DNA of 64,000 nt from Platycnemis pennipes (GCA_933228895.1 OW121848.1:94755470-94819469), one strand, 5' to 3'. Positions 23,868-35,900 are shown, counted from the first letter of the stretch. Numbers and translations: made by a program. Notes: generated by a model from the sequence alone, not told the origin.

Positions 23868-25960
23868 GTTTGGGCAGACGAGCCCCACGCTCGTTGAGAG
23901 AAACCAAAATGGTGTCCTTGCTTGAGTTCTCAGTTAACCTCATTCGGCGGAATCCATTTCTGATGAGCATGCATTTACGAGCACACGTTTTCAAACGCGC
24001 CGTAAAACAATTATGAAGACCGTGACGTCGCCGAGGAGCTCCCGCGTGCATATTCGTACTGGGACGTCTCTCATTCTCCTGACTCCTTTGCCGAGTCAGA
24101 AGCAGCGGAGCTTAACTTCTCCGGCAGTCATCATTACCTCCGTTCCGTTATCACCGCGGACGGGTAGATTGCCTCTTTTCAGCCTCACCTCTTCTCTCTC
24201 TCTCTCTCTCTGTCTTGTGTATGACTCCCTCTCCTCCCACGGCAAGTTAAGGGGATGAGGTACCGGTCCATCCATCCCGTTGATTCTTTGAGCACAATGA
24301 TGATGATGATGATCCCCCCTTATTCGTTCATTTCGTCGTTGGATTATGTCGTATGACTCCGGAGGGGGTTAGCAACACCACGGAGGGGGCGTGGCGTGTC
24401 GGCGTTGGCGTCGAGGGGGTAGGGTGGTGCGGCACAAGGAGGTGGATGGTGGACCCCACCTTTGGCATCTTACCTATGCCACGCCATTCCAGCTTCTCGC
24501 AGCCGCCGCACCACGACTTCCTCGCCCATAATCCCCGCCACGCCCTTTCCTCCTCGTCTCCCTGAGGCCTGCCTCCTCCCTCGCCATCTCGCCAGCCTCC
24601 CATCTCCTCAACACTGTACAACATGCGCTCTCCTCCTCCAACCCGCACACCTACGACCTCCTCGTTCCCTGCCCTCGCCACCGCCTCTCCCCCTTTTTAA
24701 CCCCCTCACTTCTGCCGTGGGCCCCGCGTCCGTCCATCGAGAATTGAGAGCCTCTGAAACATTTAACAGCAATTCGACTACCTCTTGCCCTCTCACCTTC
24801 CCTTCCCCCTGCCCCTCACGAGTCCACCCCCTCTCTCCCTCCTCTCCCCGTTGCCCTACCTGTATTCCTTCGGCCTTCCTCCCTCCACCACCCCTCCACT
24901 CCCACCGCCGCCGCCCGGACTTCTTCCTCCCTTGTATATGACCCATCGAGGCTCTCTAGGTGCCTGCCTCCAATGCCGACACTCGGGGAGCGGCAGCCTC
25001 CCTGCACACCGGGGCCTCGCACATATTCGTGAGGAAACGGCCGGCTGTGGTGGGAGCGGTCTTTTTTCCTCTCTCTCTCTCTCCTCGGGAGGGGTTGGCT
25101 GACTGCTCTGGGAAGGAGTTGAGGGTTGGCGCGGGGGAGGTTGTCCGCAGGAGTTAGGAGGGTGGCGGGCTGAGGCGAGGGGGGGCTTCCTATGTGGGCG
25201 AGTGCGGAGTGGGGGGTGGATATTGGTGGGAAGAAAGTGTATGTGTGTGTTCGAGTGAGTGTAAGTGTGCGTGTGTTTGTAGGAGGGAGGTGAAGGGCCA
25301 GCCATTGGGAATTAGGGGGAGGGAGGTAGCCAGTGGGAGGAGGCAAGGGCGAAGGGAGAATTCAGGAGGACCGGGGGGAAAAGGGAGTAGTATCTACTCC
25401 GGAGTGGTCCAAGGCGACGGAAGTTTATGTCATGGCTTGGTTTCCTATTTCTCCACTGTAGGCCCCTCCTCTCCCGACTGCTTTCCCCCTTCACCATGCA
25501 TCCCTCCCCCCACTCTCTCTTCTTTTCTCCCAGGTCTGCTCTTTCTCTTCTCCTCCTTTACTTTTTTACACTCCTCCCGTCCTAACGTATCTCCATTGTT
25601 TCCACCCTCTCTTTCTATCTTGAATTCTCATCCCGCCCTCTTCCTTGGGATCCCTGCTTCTTATTCCCCCTTCATTCTCTTTTCCCACGCTCACCCCAAT
25701 CATTCCACTCTCCTATTCTAGCCTTCTCTTGCCCTCCTCTATTCTTTTATTTATTCCAGTTCCCTGTTCTGCTATTCCATTCTTCCGTGCCTCTCTTTCT
25801 GGTCTCCTCGAGCATTTACACCCCTCTTCCCTCGGACGTACCTACTCTTTACAGTTGTCCATCCACTCTCTCACACTTTCTCATATTCTGATCAAGTTTT
25901 CCATTCTAACGATCTCCTTTTTAGTTTATCCACTGCTAAGGCTTCTTACATTTTACAAAA
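23868..25960. other. Large GC-rich strand-asymmetric island with microsatellites
   Basis: C/T-rich at 24480-24920, G/A-rich at 25090-25400, C/T-rich at 25440-25880. It includes (TC)n at 24193-24211, (GAT)n at 24297-24312 and GT-rich DNA near 25228-25285. Many overlapping frames of 60-176 codons are Pro/Ser/Leu or Arg/Gly/Glu low complexity. CpG is frequent at 24000-24170 and 24950-25050, so a CpG-island promoter is possible but unproven. Confidence 0.5.
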
Positions 25961-26020
25961 TATAACTGTATTTTATACCAATTAATATGGATTATTTTTT
26001 CCTTTTAATTTTATTTACAG

Positions 26021-26104
26021 TGGCAGTTGCGTCCCGTGTATTTGATTTTAACAGGAATAGAACTACCTAATGAGGTTTTCATCGCAGAACGATTTATAGC
26101 TTAA
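26021..26104 (+). other. Candidate short terminal exon
   Basis: Preceded by one of the strongest acceptor signals in the window (about 30 pyrimidine-rich bases then TTATTTACAG). The frame WQLRPVYLILTGIELPNEVF runs 27 codons to TAA at 26102-26104. No family recognised; the short length makes chance likely. Confidence 0.15.
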
Positions 26105-27139
26105 ATTTTTGGTCAATATTTAGAATATAAGGTCAAATATGTGTAAGAATAGGACTTTTATATAGTGGGAATAATGATAAAGGATAAATATTTCCAGATG
26201 AATTGATTCCAGTGGTTCTGTGAGTTTCATCCATTATAACTAGGCATCAGTAAATAATCTTTACCATCGACATTTTTTGAGTTTAATTCCTCAACCTTTC
26301 ATTTTGAAGCAATACTGTTGCATACTCAGACAAAATTCAAAATACAGATCTTAAATGAGGTTGCAACTAAATAAAGTATAGGAAATAAAACACCTCTAGT
26401 TTTAAACTTGGAAACATAGTCCTCTATCGTCGCATTAAAATGTGTTAAATTTTGAAAGATATTTTAAACTTTACACTTCATTTTATGTTGAGAAAGATAT
26501 TATTAATGGTAGAAAGAAAATAAGTCCCATATGATTACGTGGCGAAAGATTTTCTCAGAATGATTTCTGTGGTGGCATACGTTGTTTTCATTAAAATGTG
26601 AAATTCATAACAAGACTCGTTCAGTACCGATATTTTGGTGAAAAAATTATTGATTTATCAAGAATATTTGGTCAAAAACACATTAGAGTACAGGTAGAGT
26701 TTTCCATCCCTTCATTTAAGTCAATATAAGTTTTTTTTCACACAGTGATCAACCGAAACTCATTATGTATATTTACTCTATTCAGAGTTTTAGAATATCG
26801 AACATAATTAAATTTAACCCAGATAGTTCTAATTCATTCGAACATGATCCCTTGGCTAGAAGTTTATAGCTGCCTTCAGTAGATTCCCCTTGAGCCATCA
26901 AGACCCTCGGCATCGTTTCTTATAAATAAATTGCATTAAATTATCGAGTTGAGTTATTTTTACGTAAATAATGTATGCCAAATAGTATCATCAACATATT
27001 TCCAGTAGGAAAGGTCACCTGAGGATGTTCATTAGTTTGTAAAGTTTACTTCGTTTTCAATATCCGGAACCTCCAGGAATTTTGGGATTTCTATCCACCA
27101 AAAAATCCTCCAGCATGCTGAATATTTTATCCTCTGCAG

Positions 27140-27260
27140 CGACTGCGGCTATTTTGCAATGCGCCTAGACGAGGATGTGGCGTCTGCTGCAAGGCGTGAC
27201 GAGGGATTCCAATGGCTGGAAGTAGCAAACGAGGCATCGGATATCGCAATGGATCCGTGA
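27140..27260 (+). other. Candidate terminal exon, unknown protein
   Basis: A branch-like GCTGAAT, then TTTTATCCTCTGCAG, precede a frame DCGYFAMRLDEDVASAARRD continuing to GFQWLEVANEASDIAMDP and TGA at 27258-27260. GC is clearly higher than in the flanks. Not recognised. Confidence 0.2.
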
Positions 27261-28216
27261 AAAGTATCTCGGTGGTAGTTCGCAAAGGATGAAGAAAATA
27301 GCACCGTCTGAAGAAGGCGAGAATTCTTTATCACCACTAATTATTGACTACAAGTTTGCTTTGACGCAGCTAGGCACTCTATTTGCAAATCGATCAATCT
27401 CTCCATATATAATTGATTCCTCTTATTGTAATGTTTTACACTACCTCCAAATTTTTATTTAAGGTTCCTCTTTGCCATTCTTTTAATTTACTATTCCTTC
27501 GTTGCCAATATGTGTCATATAATTGTCTCAGGATTTGGCCAATGAAGTTGACCCGTTTTTATTTTTTTTTAAGTTTCAACCAAGCTTCAATTTTCTCCCG
27601 TTGTTCGTGGTGCTTCTAACCGTTTGTAACGCTGTCGGATCGGTTAATGCTTTGGATAGATTAGTGGGATGTAGGAAGTATGCGGGAGTGAAGAGAGGTA
27701 TATAGTGTGAAATAAATTGATTGTAGGAAGAATTTAAAGTCTATTTAGGCCTACTTTCACCGTAAGAAAACTAATAATATGTGCACGGTCGTAGGATTTT
27801 CCAGTAGATTTACTGGATGTAGTCTTGTCGGGATTTGTATTCAGGTTAAACATAATATATACACAAAATAAAGTCTAAAAAGAGCGCTCAGCTTTTGCCC
27901 TTAGGGAGATGAGCGACTTACTCCGCAAAAAACGGCCCTGGAGAGCCTAACCAGGTACAAAACCCAACAAGATTATATTCCAATAGTAAGTGACCATTTT
28001 ACCTGCGTAACTCTTCTATAGCGCTACATGTCGACAGCCTTCAGTCTTTTTCTGCTGTTGTCATAGTCAGTGTCTCACTTCCATTAAGGTATAATGCAAT
28101 TATGCCTTCCTTTTTTCAGTGCTAAAGCAAGGCATTATAGATGAGTAAATGAGGAAATAACCGTCAACTGTACCGTATTTTTACTTTTACGACCTTGAAT
28201 TGAATTGAATTTGAAA

Positions 28217-29273
28217 AAGGGACCTTCGGATGAATAAGGCCTCAGGTATTGATGATGTCCCTGCAGAACTAATTAAAAATGCAGGAGAGAAGACATTGAT
28301 TCATCTCTACAAAACCATCTTCGACATGTATTCAACAGGAGAAATTCCAAGGGACTTCGAGAAAAACTTTATCATTCCTATTCCCAAGAAGAAGAGAGTG
28401 GAGAAATGCGAAAACTTTAGGACTATAAGCCTGACGACACATGCAACGAAGATACTGAACAGGATCATCTACAGAAGAATAGAACGAAAAGCAGAGGAGT
28501 TCCTGGATGAAGATCAATTCGGATTCAGGAAAATTAAGGGTACTAGGGAAGCAATATTGGCCCTTAGGCTACTCATAGAGAAGAGAATGGAGAAGAACAA
28601 ACCGACCTTCATTGCATTTGTGGATTTAGAGAAGGCCTTTGACAACGTGGATTGGGATTCAATGCTTGGAATTCTGAAGGGAATTGGAGTGTCCTACAAT
28701 GACCTAAGAATTATACACAGTCTGTACAAAAACCAAGTTGCTGTGATTAAATCTGGACCCAGCTGTGAAGAGGCAAGAATAAGGAAAGGAGTGAGACAAG
28801 GCTGTGCCCTGTCTCCCGTAATTTTTAATGTCTACATCGAGAGAGCCATCAATGAAGTCAAGGAGAAGTGTTCTGGAGTGAACATCCACGGAGAAACAAT
28901 CAGTATGCTACGATTCGTTGATGACATAGCTCTCATAGCAGAGACAGAGAAGGAGCTGAATAAGATGCTAACAACCATGGAAAGGACTATGGCCAGATAT
29001 CAGCTGAAGATAAATAAGAAGTAGACTAAAATATTGGTGTGCAGCAAGAAAGAAGAGGCCAAAACCAATGTCAAACTAGGAAAACAAAAACTTGAAGAGG
29101 TTTAAGAGTTCTGTTATCTAGGAAGCCGAGTAACCAACGATGGACGAAGCAAGAAAGAAATAGTTAGTAGAATAGCCCAGGCAAACAGGGCATTTTATCA
29201 AAAGAAGAATCTACTTACAGCAGGAAATACAAGCATAGAAGTAAGGAAATAGTTCATCAGAACATACATCTCA
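28217..29273 (+). mobile_element. Family A non-LTR retrotransposon, truncated at both ends
   Basis: The frame 28230-29024 (264 codons) covers the RT from NKASGIDDVPAELI through motif A FVDLEKAFDNVDW and RKGVRQGCALSPVIFNVY to motif C, which reads FVDD rather than FADD. The aspartates remain. A TAG at 29022-29024 interrupts; the same frame continues past it with further stops (about 29102 and 29249) and no frameshift until the sequence leaves the family at about 29273, inside the thumb region after KQFIRTYI-like residues. The tail and 3' UTR present in the other copies are missing, so this copy lost its 3' end by a later rearrangement or deletion. Confidence 0.9.
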
Positions 29274-30040
29274 ATGAAATGAATTCACGCATTGTATTGG
29301 ATTCATGGGAAATTTTTTCTCTCGTTGCCTCCGTATTATGGTCCTGCCAGTGTTTTAGAATATACTACCAATCCTTTTTTGTTCTATCAGGAAACGGAAA
29401 ATAGGATCAATTTGTGGTAAAAATAAGAAGATATAATGAGTACTTTCTGAGATAATTGATACCTAGTATGCATTTCCCGAAAATAAAAGATAGCTGGAGA
29501 CATGCCTGGGGAAAGATACATGGGCTGGAACTGGCGAAAAAATGCAAGGAGGGTTATAAAGGGATTTAGAAAAGTCAGAATTCTTTGCGCATAATAGAGT
29601 TACTACTGTCTAACTATATCCTTAAGTCGTTATTATTAGCCCATTACGATTAACTTGCACCCTCTCTTAGGTTGATTAATGATATCTGTTGGTTGAGTAC
29701 GATTTATATTCAATTTTTATTCAATTAATAATCATATTATTCAGTTTTTAATATATAGTTAAAATTAGAGAAAATATGTCTATGGTGCATCCTGTACTTA
29801 TTGGTCTTCTAAAAAAATAATATCGTCAAAAACTCATAAGTAGGAAGTCCAATCAGGAAATCTCGAGTGAAAATCAGTGCAGGAGTGGTCGTCGTAATTT
29901 TTCAGAATTATTGGCGTCGTCATACCATAAGAGTATTCAAATTTTTCTGCCGAATTGGCGCTGAAGACGAGTCTAAGAATGGCCCTCAGGCTCAGCGTTT
30001 TTATAACAGAAACTTTGTTTCTGTATACACTCTAGAGCCT
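29274..30040. other. AT-rich intergenic DNA
   Basis: No family A 3' end was found here. Nothing else recognised. Confidence 0.45.
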
Positions 30041-30044
30041 CGAA

Positions 30045-30080
30045 TATATAAATGCGCAAACTTTTCGCGCGTGCAGTTAT
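30045..30080 (+). promoter_or_regulatory. Candidate TATA + initiator core promoter
   Basis: TATATAAA at 30045-30052, and GCAGTT with the A at 30075, exactly 30 nt downstream, matching the TATA-to-initiator spacing and the arthropod TCAGT-type initiator. It lies at the edge of the purine-rich island beginning at 30110. No downstream promoter element is visible at +28. No gene was identified downstream. Confidence 0.3.
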
Positions 30081-30109
30081 CAAAACTATACAACATAGCC
30101 TTGTTTTGC

Positions 30110-31260
30110 CGATATTGGGAACCTGGAGGAGTTTAAAGGGATTGAGTGGAGGGGCGAGTGAGAGGGACCGAAGAAGAGAGAGAGGAATCGTGGGAGATAG
30201 AGGGAGAGAGAGAAAAGGGAAGGCTTTAGGGGCGGCGGAGAGATATAAATGAATATTTGCTTTCCCTTCAAAAAAGGAGTTTGTGAATAGACTTTTATGA
30301 TGAACGCAAAAACTTTTAATAGGTTTCGGCCTGTGGGATCTCTGGGAACGCGCTTTTTCTACAGGGAAACAAGAGAGGATGAGGGAAAAGGGGGGGAGGA
30401 GAGGCGTGAGGGTGGGGGGGAGGGATATCAGGACTGAAAAGGGAAGGGGGTTGGAGGAGATGGATGAAGGAGGAGGGTGGGATGAAGGGAAAGAAGAGGA
30501 GAAGGGGGGTGGTGGAAGGGGAATGGGAGGAAAAGTGAGGAAGAGTGAAAGAAGGGGGAGACAAGAGTTAAAGAAAAGGGCGCGAGGGAGTAGGGAGCGG
30601 GAGGGGGCGGGAAGAGAGTGGTGGTCGCGGGATTGGTTCAAGGGGACCGGGACTCGAGGGCAGTCGCTCAAAAGGGAGGAGGAGAGGGAGGGTTTGGGGT
30701 GACGTGGAATCAGAGGGAGGCAGGAGGAGGAAGTAGAAGGGGACGCTCAGGGAGGGAGAGGGAGGAGGTGGAGAGGAGGAGTTAGAGGGGGATATGGTAA
30801 GTGGAGTGGAGGAAATGGTCCGGAAGGAGAGAGCTTGAGGGAGTGGGAATCTTCTGGGGTCTTGAGTGGGCTGATAGGGGGAGTTGGGTGGGTGGCTGGA
30901 GAGGGGAGCGAACAAGAAGGGGATCGCTGAGTGTGGGGGAGGAGTTCTTTCGCGGAGGAAGGGGGGGAGCGGGTGCAAAAAGGATTGCCGTTTGGATGGG
31001 CGAGCGGAGTAGGACGTGTGGCGCGGGAGGGGGGGGGGATGGAGGTGGCTTAAGTGGATGTAGGCAAGAGAGGGGAGTGTGGGAGAATAAAAAGGCAGAG
31101 GGCTTAAAGGAATGTGGGTTAGCGTCTATTTTAAGCAACAATGACTCCCTCTCCCGAAAGCAATCCCGAAAAAAGTTTCTCAAATTATTTCAACCGCACT
31201 CGATTGTGGATACCTTCTTTTTTCCCGGGAGGAGAGAGAAGATATAGTCAGAGGAGGAGA
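30110..31260. other. GC-rich polypurine island
   Basis: The plus strand is G/A-rich for about 1 kb with runs of eight or more G (around 30390, 30960 and 31030). Opposite-strand frames up to 232 codons are Pro/Ser/Leu low complexity and not called. G-quadruplex and triplex potential is high by inspection. Confidence 0.5.
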
Positions 31261-32099
31261 CGGTTGGCCTTTTGCTTTGTTTAACCTGCGCCGTGTTCGT
31301 TCACCCTGCGAAGTTTACGGTTTGCTGCATTTGTTGCCGGCGGTGAGCTTTGCCTGAATTTTTCTCCATCGTGTGAGGTTCTTCCGCCCCTTCATGGCGG
31401 TGAGGGGTGATCACAGTTGAACTCGCTATGGTTCTCTCAACCTAAAGCCATGGTTCCAATGCTGAGGTGAAAATACTCGGTGGACGCTTATATGATATAA
31501 TGTATCAATCTAACGCTGACAAATATAGCTTCGTGCACTTTTGGATATCGTTAAATCAGTGAGAAGTAATTGATTCCTGTGGAAGTATTTCTCACTAGTT
31601 GTATCCTATCTTGTCTCGCATTTCTGTTTGCTGTCACTCAAAGTTACAGACCACTGGTGAAAGATTATACTGATAATTAATTTCATATTTTTTTAGTTTC
31701 AAGTTTGTCCGGCCATGAGCTACTGATAATATTATTGCGAAACCCCTTTCAGTATTACTGTGAACTCCTTTGATATTTTTATTAAGTTTATCAGGAAAAT
31801 GTAATTTTTCAAAAGTTCGATCAATGCTTCACCTGTAAGGTGATTGGATATTGAGTTAAATGAGGATGGGAAATTGTTAGTAAAAGAAATCCGGTGATGA
31901 ATTTATGTGGAGATAGTTACGATTAGGTACCATCAAATTTTAAATAACATGATTTACTACGCTACAAAAATGCACATAATTCCGGTTTCGACTTTTCATG
32001 AGATGTAGTTCATGCATTTTCCATCCGAATTACCAGTTATCACCGGTGACACTGTTTTGATTAATGTCCTCTCCGAGGATTTTAAGAAACAAGTGGGAT
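31261..32099. other. Intergenic DNA
   Basis: Contains CCGGTTTCGAC at 31982-31992, a motif repeated at 63867-63877 (see findings). Nothing coding recognised. Confidence 0.4.
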
Positions 32100-32800
32100 T
32101 GAAGAGATACATACTATCTGAAGATGAATGAAGAGAAAACAAAGGTATGGGAAAATAACATGCAGAAGAAGAAAAGCGGAGAGGTGGGAGTGTATGCCGT
32201 GCTAGGATTTGAGAGAAGCTAAACGAATAGCGATGGGCGAAGCTAGAAGGAAATACTCTGTAGAATTCCCAGGTGAAGAGGGCATTCTACCAAAAGAAGA
32301 ATCTACGTACAGCTGGATATAAAAGTTTGGATGTAAGGAAACACTTCATTTGACCTTACATCAGGAACGTACTTATTTAATGCAGAGGTATGGTCGAATA
32401 CCCCCCTGCTCTGCCAGGACTGACCCCTGCCACATACCCTCGCAGTGGCTCGCAGAACATCACGTATGTAGATGACAGCTAAAGATAAGTGGCGGCTGGA
32501 AGCATTCGCTGTGTGAATGATGTAGATAAAAGGGAAAGACAAATAAGGAAGCGAAGAAGTCTTGAGGAGAATGGGAGAGAAGTTATAATACTTTCAAAAG
32601 AAGATGGAGCAACGTTATCAGCGGTAATCTGAGACGGTTATCTCAGCAGTAATCATTATCGTGTGATGTAGATGGCAGCCGAGGGGAAAGGTATGACAAA
32701 GGAGACTTCGTTGCGATATTATTTTGGAAATCAGTAGAATTTTAAGAAGGAAATAGTGGAAAACTACGTACACATTCCTAGGATTGATGAATAGTGACAA
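32100..32800 (+). mobile_element. Family A non-LTR retrotransposon, old and interrupted copy
   Basis: Recognisable at nucleotide level: CTGAAGATGAATGAAGAGAAAA (LKMNEEKTK) near 32110, AGAGGGCATTCTACCAAAAG with AAGAATCTACGTACAGCTGG near 32275-32315, then after a small insertion GGCGGCTGGAAGCATTCG near 32490, and the 3' terminal part (GACAAAGGAGACTTCGTTGCG, then CCTAGGATTGATGA) to about 32800. Frame is lost throughout. It is much more diverged than the 12.4 and 28.2 kb copies, so it inserted earlier. It ends about 110 bp before the hAT-like element. Confidence 0.75.
32392..32478 (+). mobile_element. Short 3'-tail copy of the CR1-like element, inserted in family A
   Basis: Reads CCCTGCCACATACCCTCGC then AGTGGCTCGCAGAACATCACG then GTAGATG, the same terminal block as at 1780-1825. 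It interrupts collinear family A sequence (flanks about 32391 and 32479), so this extreme 5'-truncated tail landed inside an older element. Confidence 0.6.
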
Positions 32801-32901
32801 TAACGGGCCATATAAGATTTAAACGCACGCCTGAAGCTAGTCCAATTTTAAATGAATATACAGGCATGAGACATGCATGCTTTTCTAAACGCTCCGGATC
32901 A

Positions 32902-32909
32902 GTTGTGAC
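32902..32909. repeat. Left 8-bp target-site duplication
   Basis: GTTGTGAC immediately before the CAGCCCCCTGCA terminus; identical copy at 36575-36582. Confidence 0.85.
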
Positions 32910-33585
32910 CAGCCCCCTGCAACTTCCCAAAAAAACTGGGCCCCTTAATGTCCGTTTAGTTCCAGTACTGACCGTCGAGCGCTACTGGTACTTTCGTCCT
33001 ACTTTTACAAGGGACCTTATGGGAAGGTCTCCTATTTATCTGCCGAGAAACGTATTAAGTTTGATTTATGGTTTAATTCCTGCTCTCATCGAAGAAAAAC
33101 CATAATTGCTGAAGCAAGCACCTGAATATTTACCCAATTTAGGAATCTTTTGTCCTGTCAGCGCTACTTACCAACATAACTCTACACAAATCAAGTAAAA
33201 TTTCTTTCCATCAAACATGTTAAATACGACCTGGTTCTAGTCCACAATTGTAAAAGTGTGGAATAAAATAAAGTTCCTCATTCACAATGCATAAAGCTAT
33301 AGTATTCCACACCGTGACGCGTGTGACAATCTCAAATATTTTTCCAATATGAGACCGAAAGGGAATTATCAACTCCATGATACGTATAATCAACTATCGG
33401 CAACGTAACTTTGTGATGCACACTAATCGCGATGATAAAATTTGCGTAGTCATTTTCTGCTTCTCTTCGATATCGCTTTCTTAAGTCTAATGTTTTGGAA
33501 TCTTGACTACCTCTTACAATGATATTGAAACCGGTCAGGCCAGCAACAAGAAAAAATGAATAAAATAACAGTGTTTTTCCCCTCG

Positions 33586-34048
33586 TAACCTCTTTATTAC
33601 GATTATGGCTCAGCAAAACCACATCAAACAATTTCCCTCTTGCTGTTAAAAATTACATTCAAAATCTCACCACTCTTAGTCAATGAAACATTATTTTTTG
33701 GGAGATAACCTTAGAGTGTCTTTGTGGATTTCCTCTCGAGGGACTGAATATTGGGTTGCAGAATTGAATAAATATTAGTAAATCAAGCACTTTGTACATT
33801 GTTTCCCACAAAAATTTACGCCATAGAAAATTTGCACAAAGTGTTTGATTTACTAATATTTATTCAATTCTGCAACCCAATATTCAGTCCCTCGAGAGGA
33901 AATCCACAAAGAAACTCTAAGGTTATCTCCAAAGAAACAATGTATCATTGACTGCGAATGATGGGATTTTGATTGTAATTTTTTAGACAGCAAGAGGGAA
34001 ATTGTTTGATGTGGTTTTGCTGAGAAATAATCGTAATAAAGGGGTTTA
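33586..34048. repeat. Inner palindrome of the hAT-like element
   Basis: Arms 33586-33800 and 33833-34048 are reverse complements at roughly nine in ten positions, separated by about 32 bp. They are visibly more diverged than the outer arms of the same element. Confidence 0.85.
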
Positions 34049-35900
34049 TTATTATTATTTGGTTTTCTACCGGTGAAGGTAGGTCTAAATGGACATTTGA
34101 TTGTTCCCACTCCTAAATTTCACACGATGTCACTCTTCAGCCCCTCATATCTCCCATTATTGTATCCAAGCTGCCCGTTCATCTCCTCCCTCTCCCCCGC
34201 TTACCCAACGTTATTCCCTCAATCATGACTATTCTTTCAAAACACCATCCCCTTTTATTACCTTTTCCATCCACACCTTCTGCCTTCTCCTAATCTCACC
34301 TATCAAATTTCTTACCTCCCCTACCAATGCTAGCACTTCATCGTTCGTCTTCTTTTCGGCCCACATGACGTTTTCCATCTTTCTCCATACCCACATCTCA
34401 AAAGCCCTAACTGTATTTTCATCTTCTTTTCGTAAATCCCACGTTTTCACCCCATAGAGTGCAACGCTCCAAACTAAACTTTTCACTAGTCTTTTCTTCA
34501 CTTCCCTACTCAACGCCCCTGTCATTAGTTCACGCATACGAGTAAAAGTTTCTTTTGCCAGTGCTATTCTCCTTCTCACTTCAATGCTGCTATACCCTTT
34601 TTCTTCCAACACACAACCTAGATAGCTAAATTTCTCCACCTGCTCTATTTTCTGATATCCTACTTTTATAGTTATACTGGCCCTTTTTGTTCTTGAAATT
34701 CGCATTACTTTCGTTTTATTCTGATTTATCTTCATCCCGTATCTTTTTCACTGTCCCTGCAACGCATTCAGCATCATTTGCAAGCCACGGGCTGACTGGC
34801 AGACTAGCGCTTGGTCATCTGTAAACCTCACTGATATTATCAATTTCCCCCGATCTTTACTCCAACCTCAAGCTCATCCCAAGCCTCTCTCACTATTTTC
34901 TCGGAGTATACGATGTTCTCGTATGTTGAAAATCACCGGCGATAACGGACAGCCCTGCCCAACTCCCCACTTATTGTGGCCCAATCCGATTCTCCATCGG
35001 CTGCTCTCACCTGCGCCTTCTGAGCCATGTATAAATTCCGGATCAGTCTCCTGTCTCACCCGTCTACTCCCATCTTCCGCAATATTTCCATTAACTTTTC
35101 CCACCTCACTCTGTCGAACGCCTTTTCGAGATCAACGAAGCACGCGAATACACCCTGATTGTATTTTAGTTTCCTTTCCACTAGTACTCTCATCACTGCA
35201 ATCGCATCCCGAGTGGCCCTCACTTTCCGAAATGCAAACTGTTCCTAGCCTATGAATTCGTTTGCTCTCTTTTCCATTCTTCTATTGATGATTGTAAGCA
35301 CTACATCAGCCGCATGAGAAATCAAACCTATCGTTCTATAGTTTTCACATTCTTCTAGTCTTCACCCTTTTTTTCGGTATAGGTATCAGCACGGTTTTTA
35401 CTAAATCCTCCGGTCAAGTGCCCTCCTCGTATATTCTAGGAACGAGTTCATAAAATCTCTCCCTTCCCTGCTTTCCTAAGTTTTTCAGAAACACATCTGG
35501 GATGTTATCTATTCCCACCGCTTTGCCCGCCTTCATTTCTCGCAATGCTTTCTCTATCTCACTATCCAGTATTCCAGGGCCCACGTCATCTTGATCTACG
35601 TCATTTTCCTCTTCATTATCCTAGTTCCTAGGCCTATTTCCGCTATCATACAGTTCCTCAACATATTTCCTCTATCGACGCTGGATCTCCTGTGGTTCAA
35701 TTGCTAAATTTCCCCTTCTGTATTTGATGCACGGGACCGTTTTCTCTTTCTTGATGCCCGATAACATTACTCGCAGCTACTGTTCCTCACTGAGGCGGCT
35801 GTGAGAAGGCGTCTGGCACCAGTGGGGCGGCCTATCAAGTGATGGAGTCATGTTAAAAACACTATTGTGGCAGGCAACGGGAAACCCCATTAATTAAATT
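34046..35900 (-). mobile_element. Family B non-LTR retrotransposon nested in the hAT-like element
   Basis: Minus strand, 5'-truncated near 35900, ending in an AATAATAATAATAAA-type tail at 34050-34036. In order on the minus strand: GIDNIPDVFLKNLGK, IPIPKK, FRKVRATRDAIAVM, FVDLEKAFDRVRWEKL (about 35160-35110), GQGCPLSPVIFNI, motif C FTDDQALV (34825-34814; FADD-type with Thr), then a 168-codon open tail 34735-34229 (MKINQNKTKVM, FSYLGCVLEEKGYSSIEVRRRIA, SLVWSVALYGVKTWDLRKED, WMEKVIKGDGVLKE). Stops and frame changes occur between blocks (for example near 34745 and 35250-35330). It is related to family A in architecture but clearly a different family. No intact ORF; dead. Confidence 0.85.

Larger units (their letters stand above)
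25961..28216. other. AT-rich intergenic or intronic DNA
   Basis: Apart from the two exon-like segments listed separately (26021-26104 and 27140-27260), no feature was recognised. Confidence 0.4.

Noticed and set aside
33332..33631. 99-codon frame in the left hAT arm (and its mirror copy at 35942-36138)
   Set aside because: Present in both arms simply because they are duplicates; no domain recognised and no transposase motifs.
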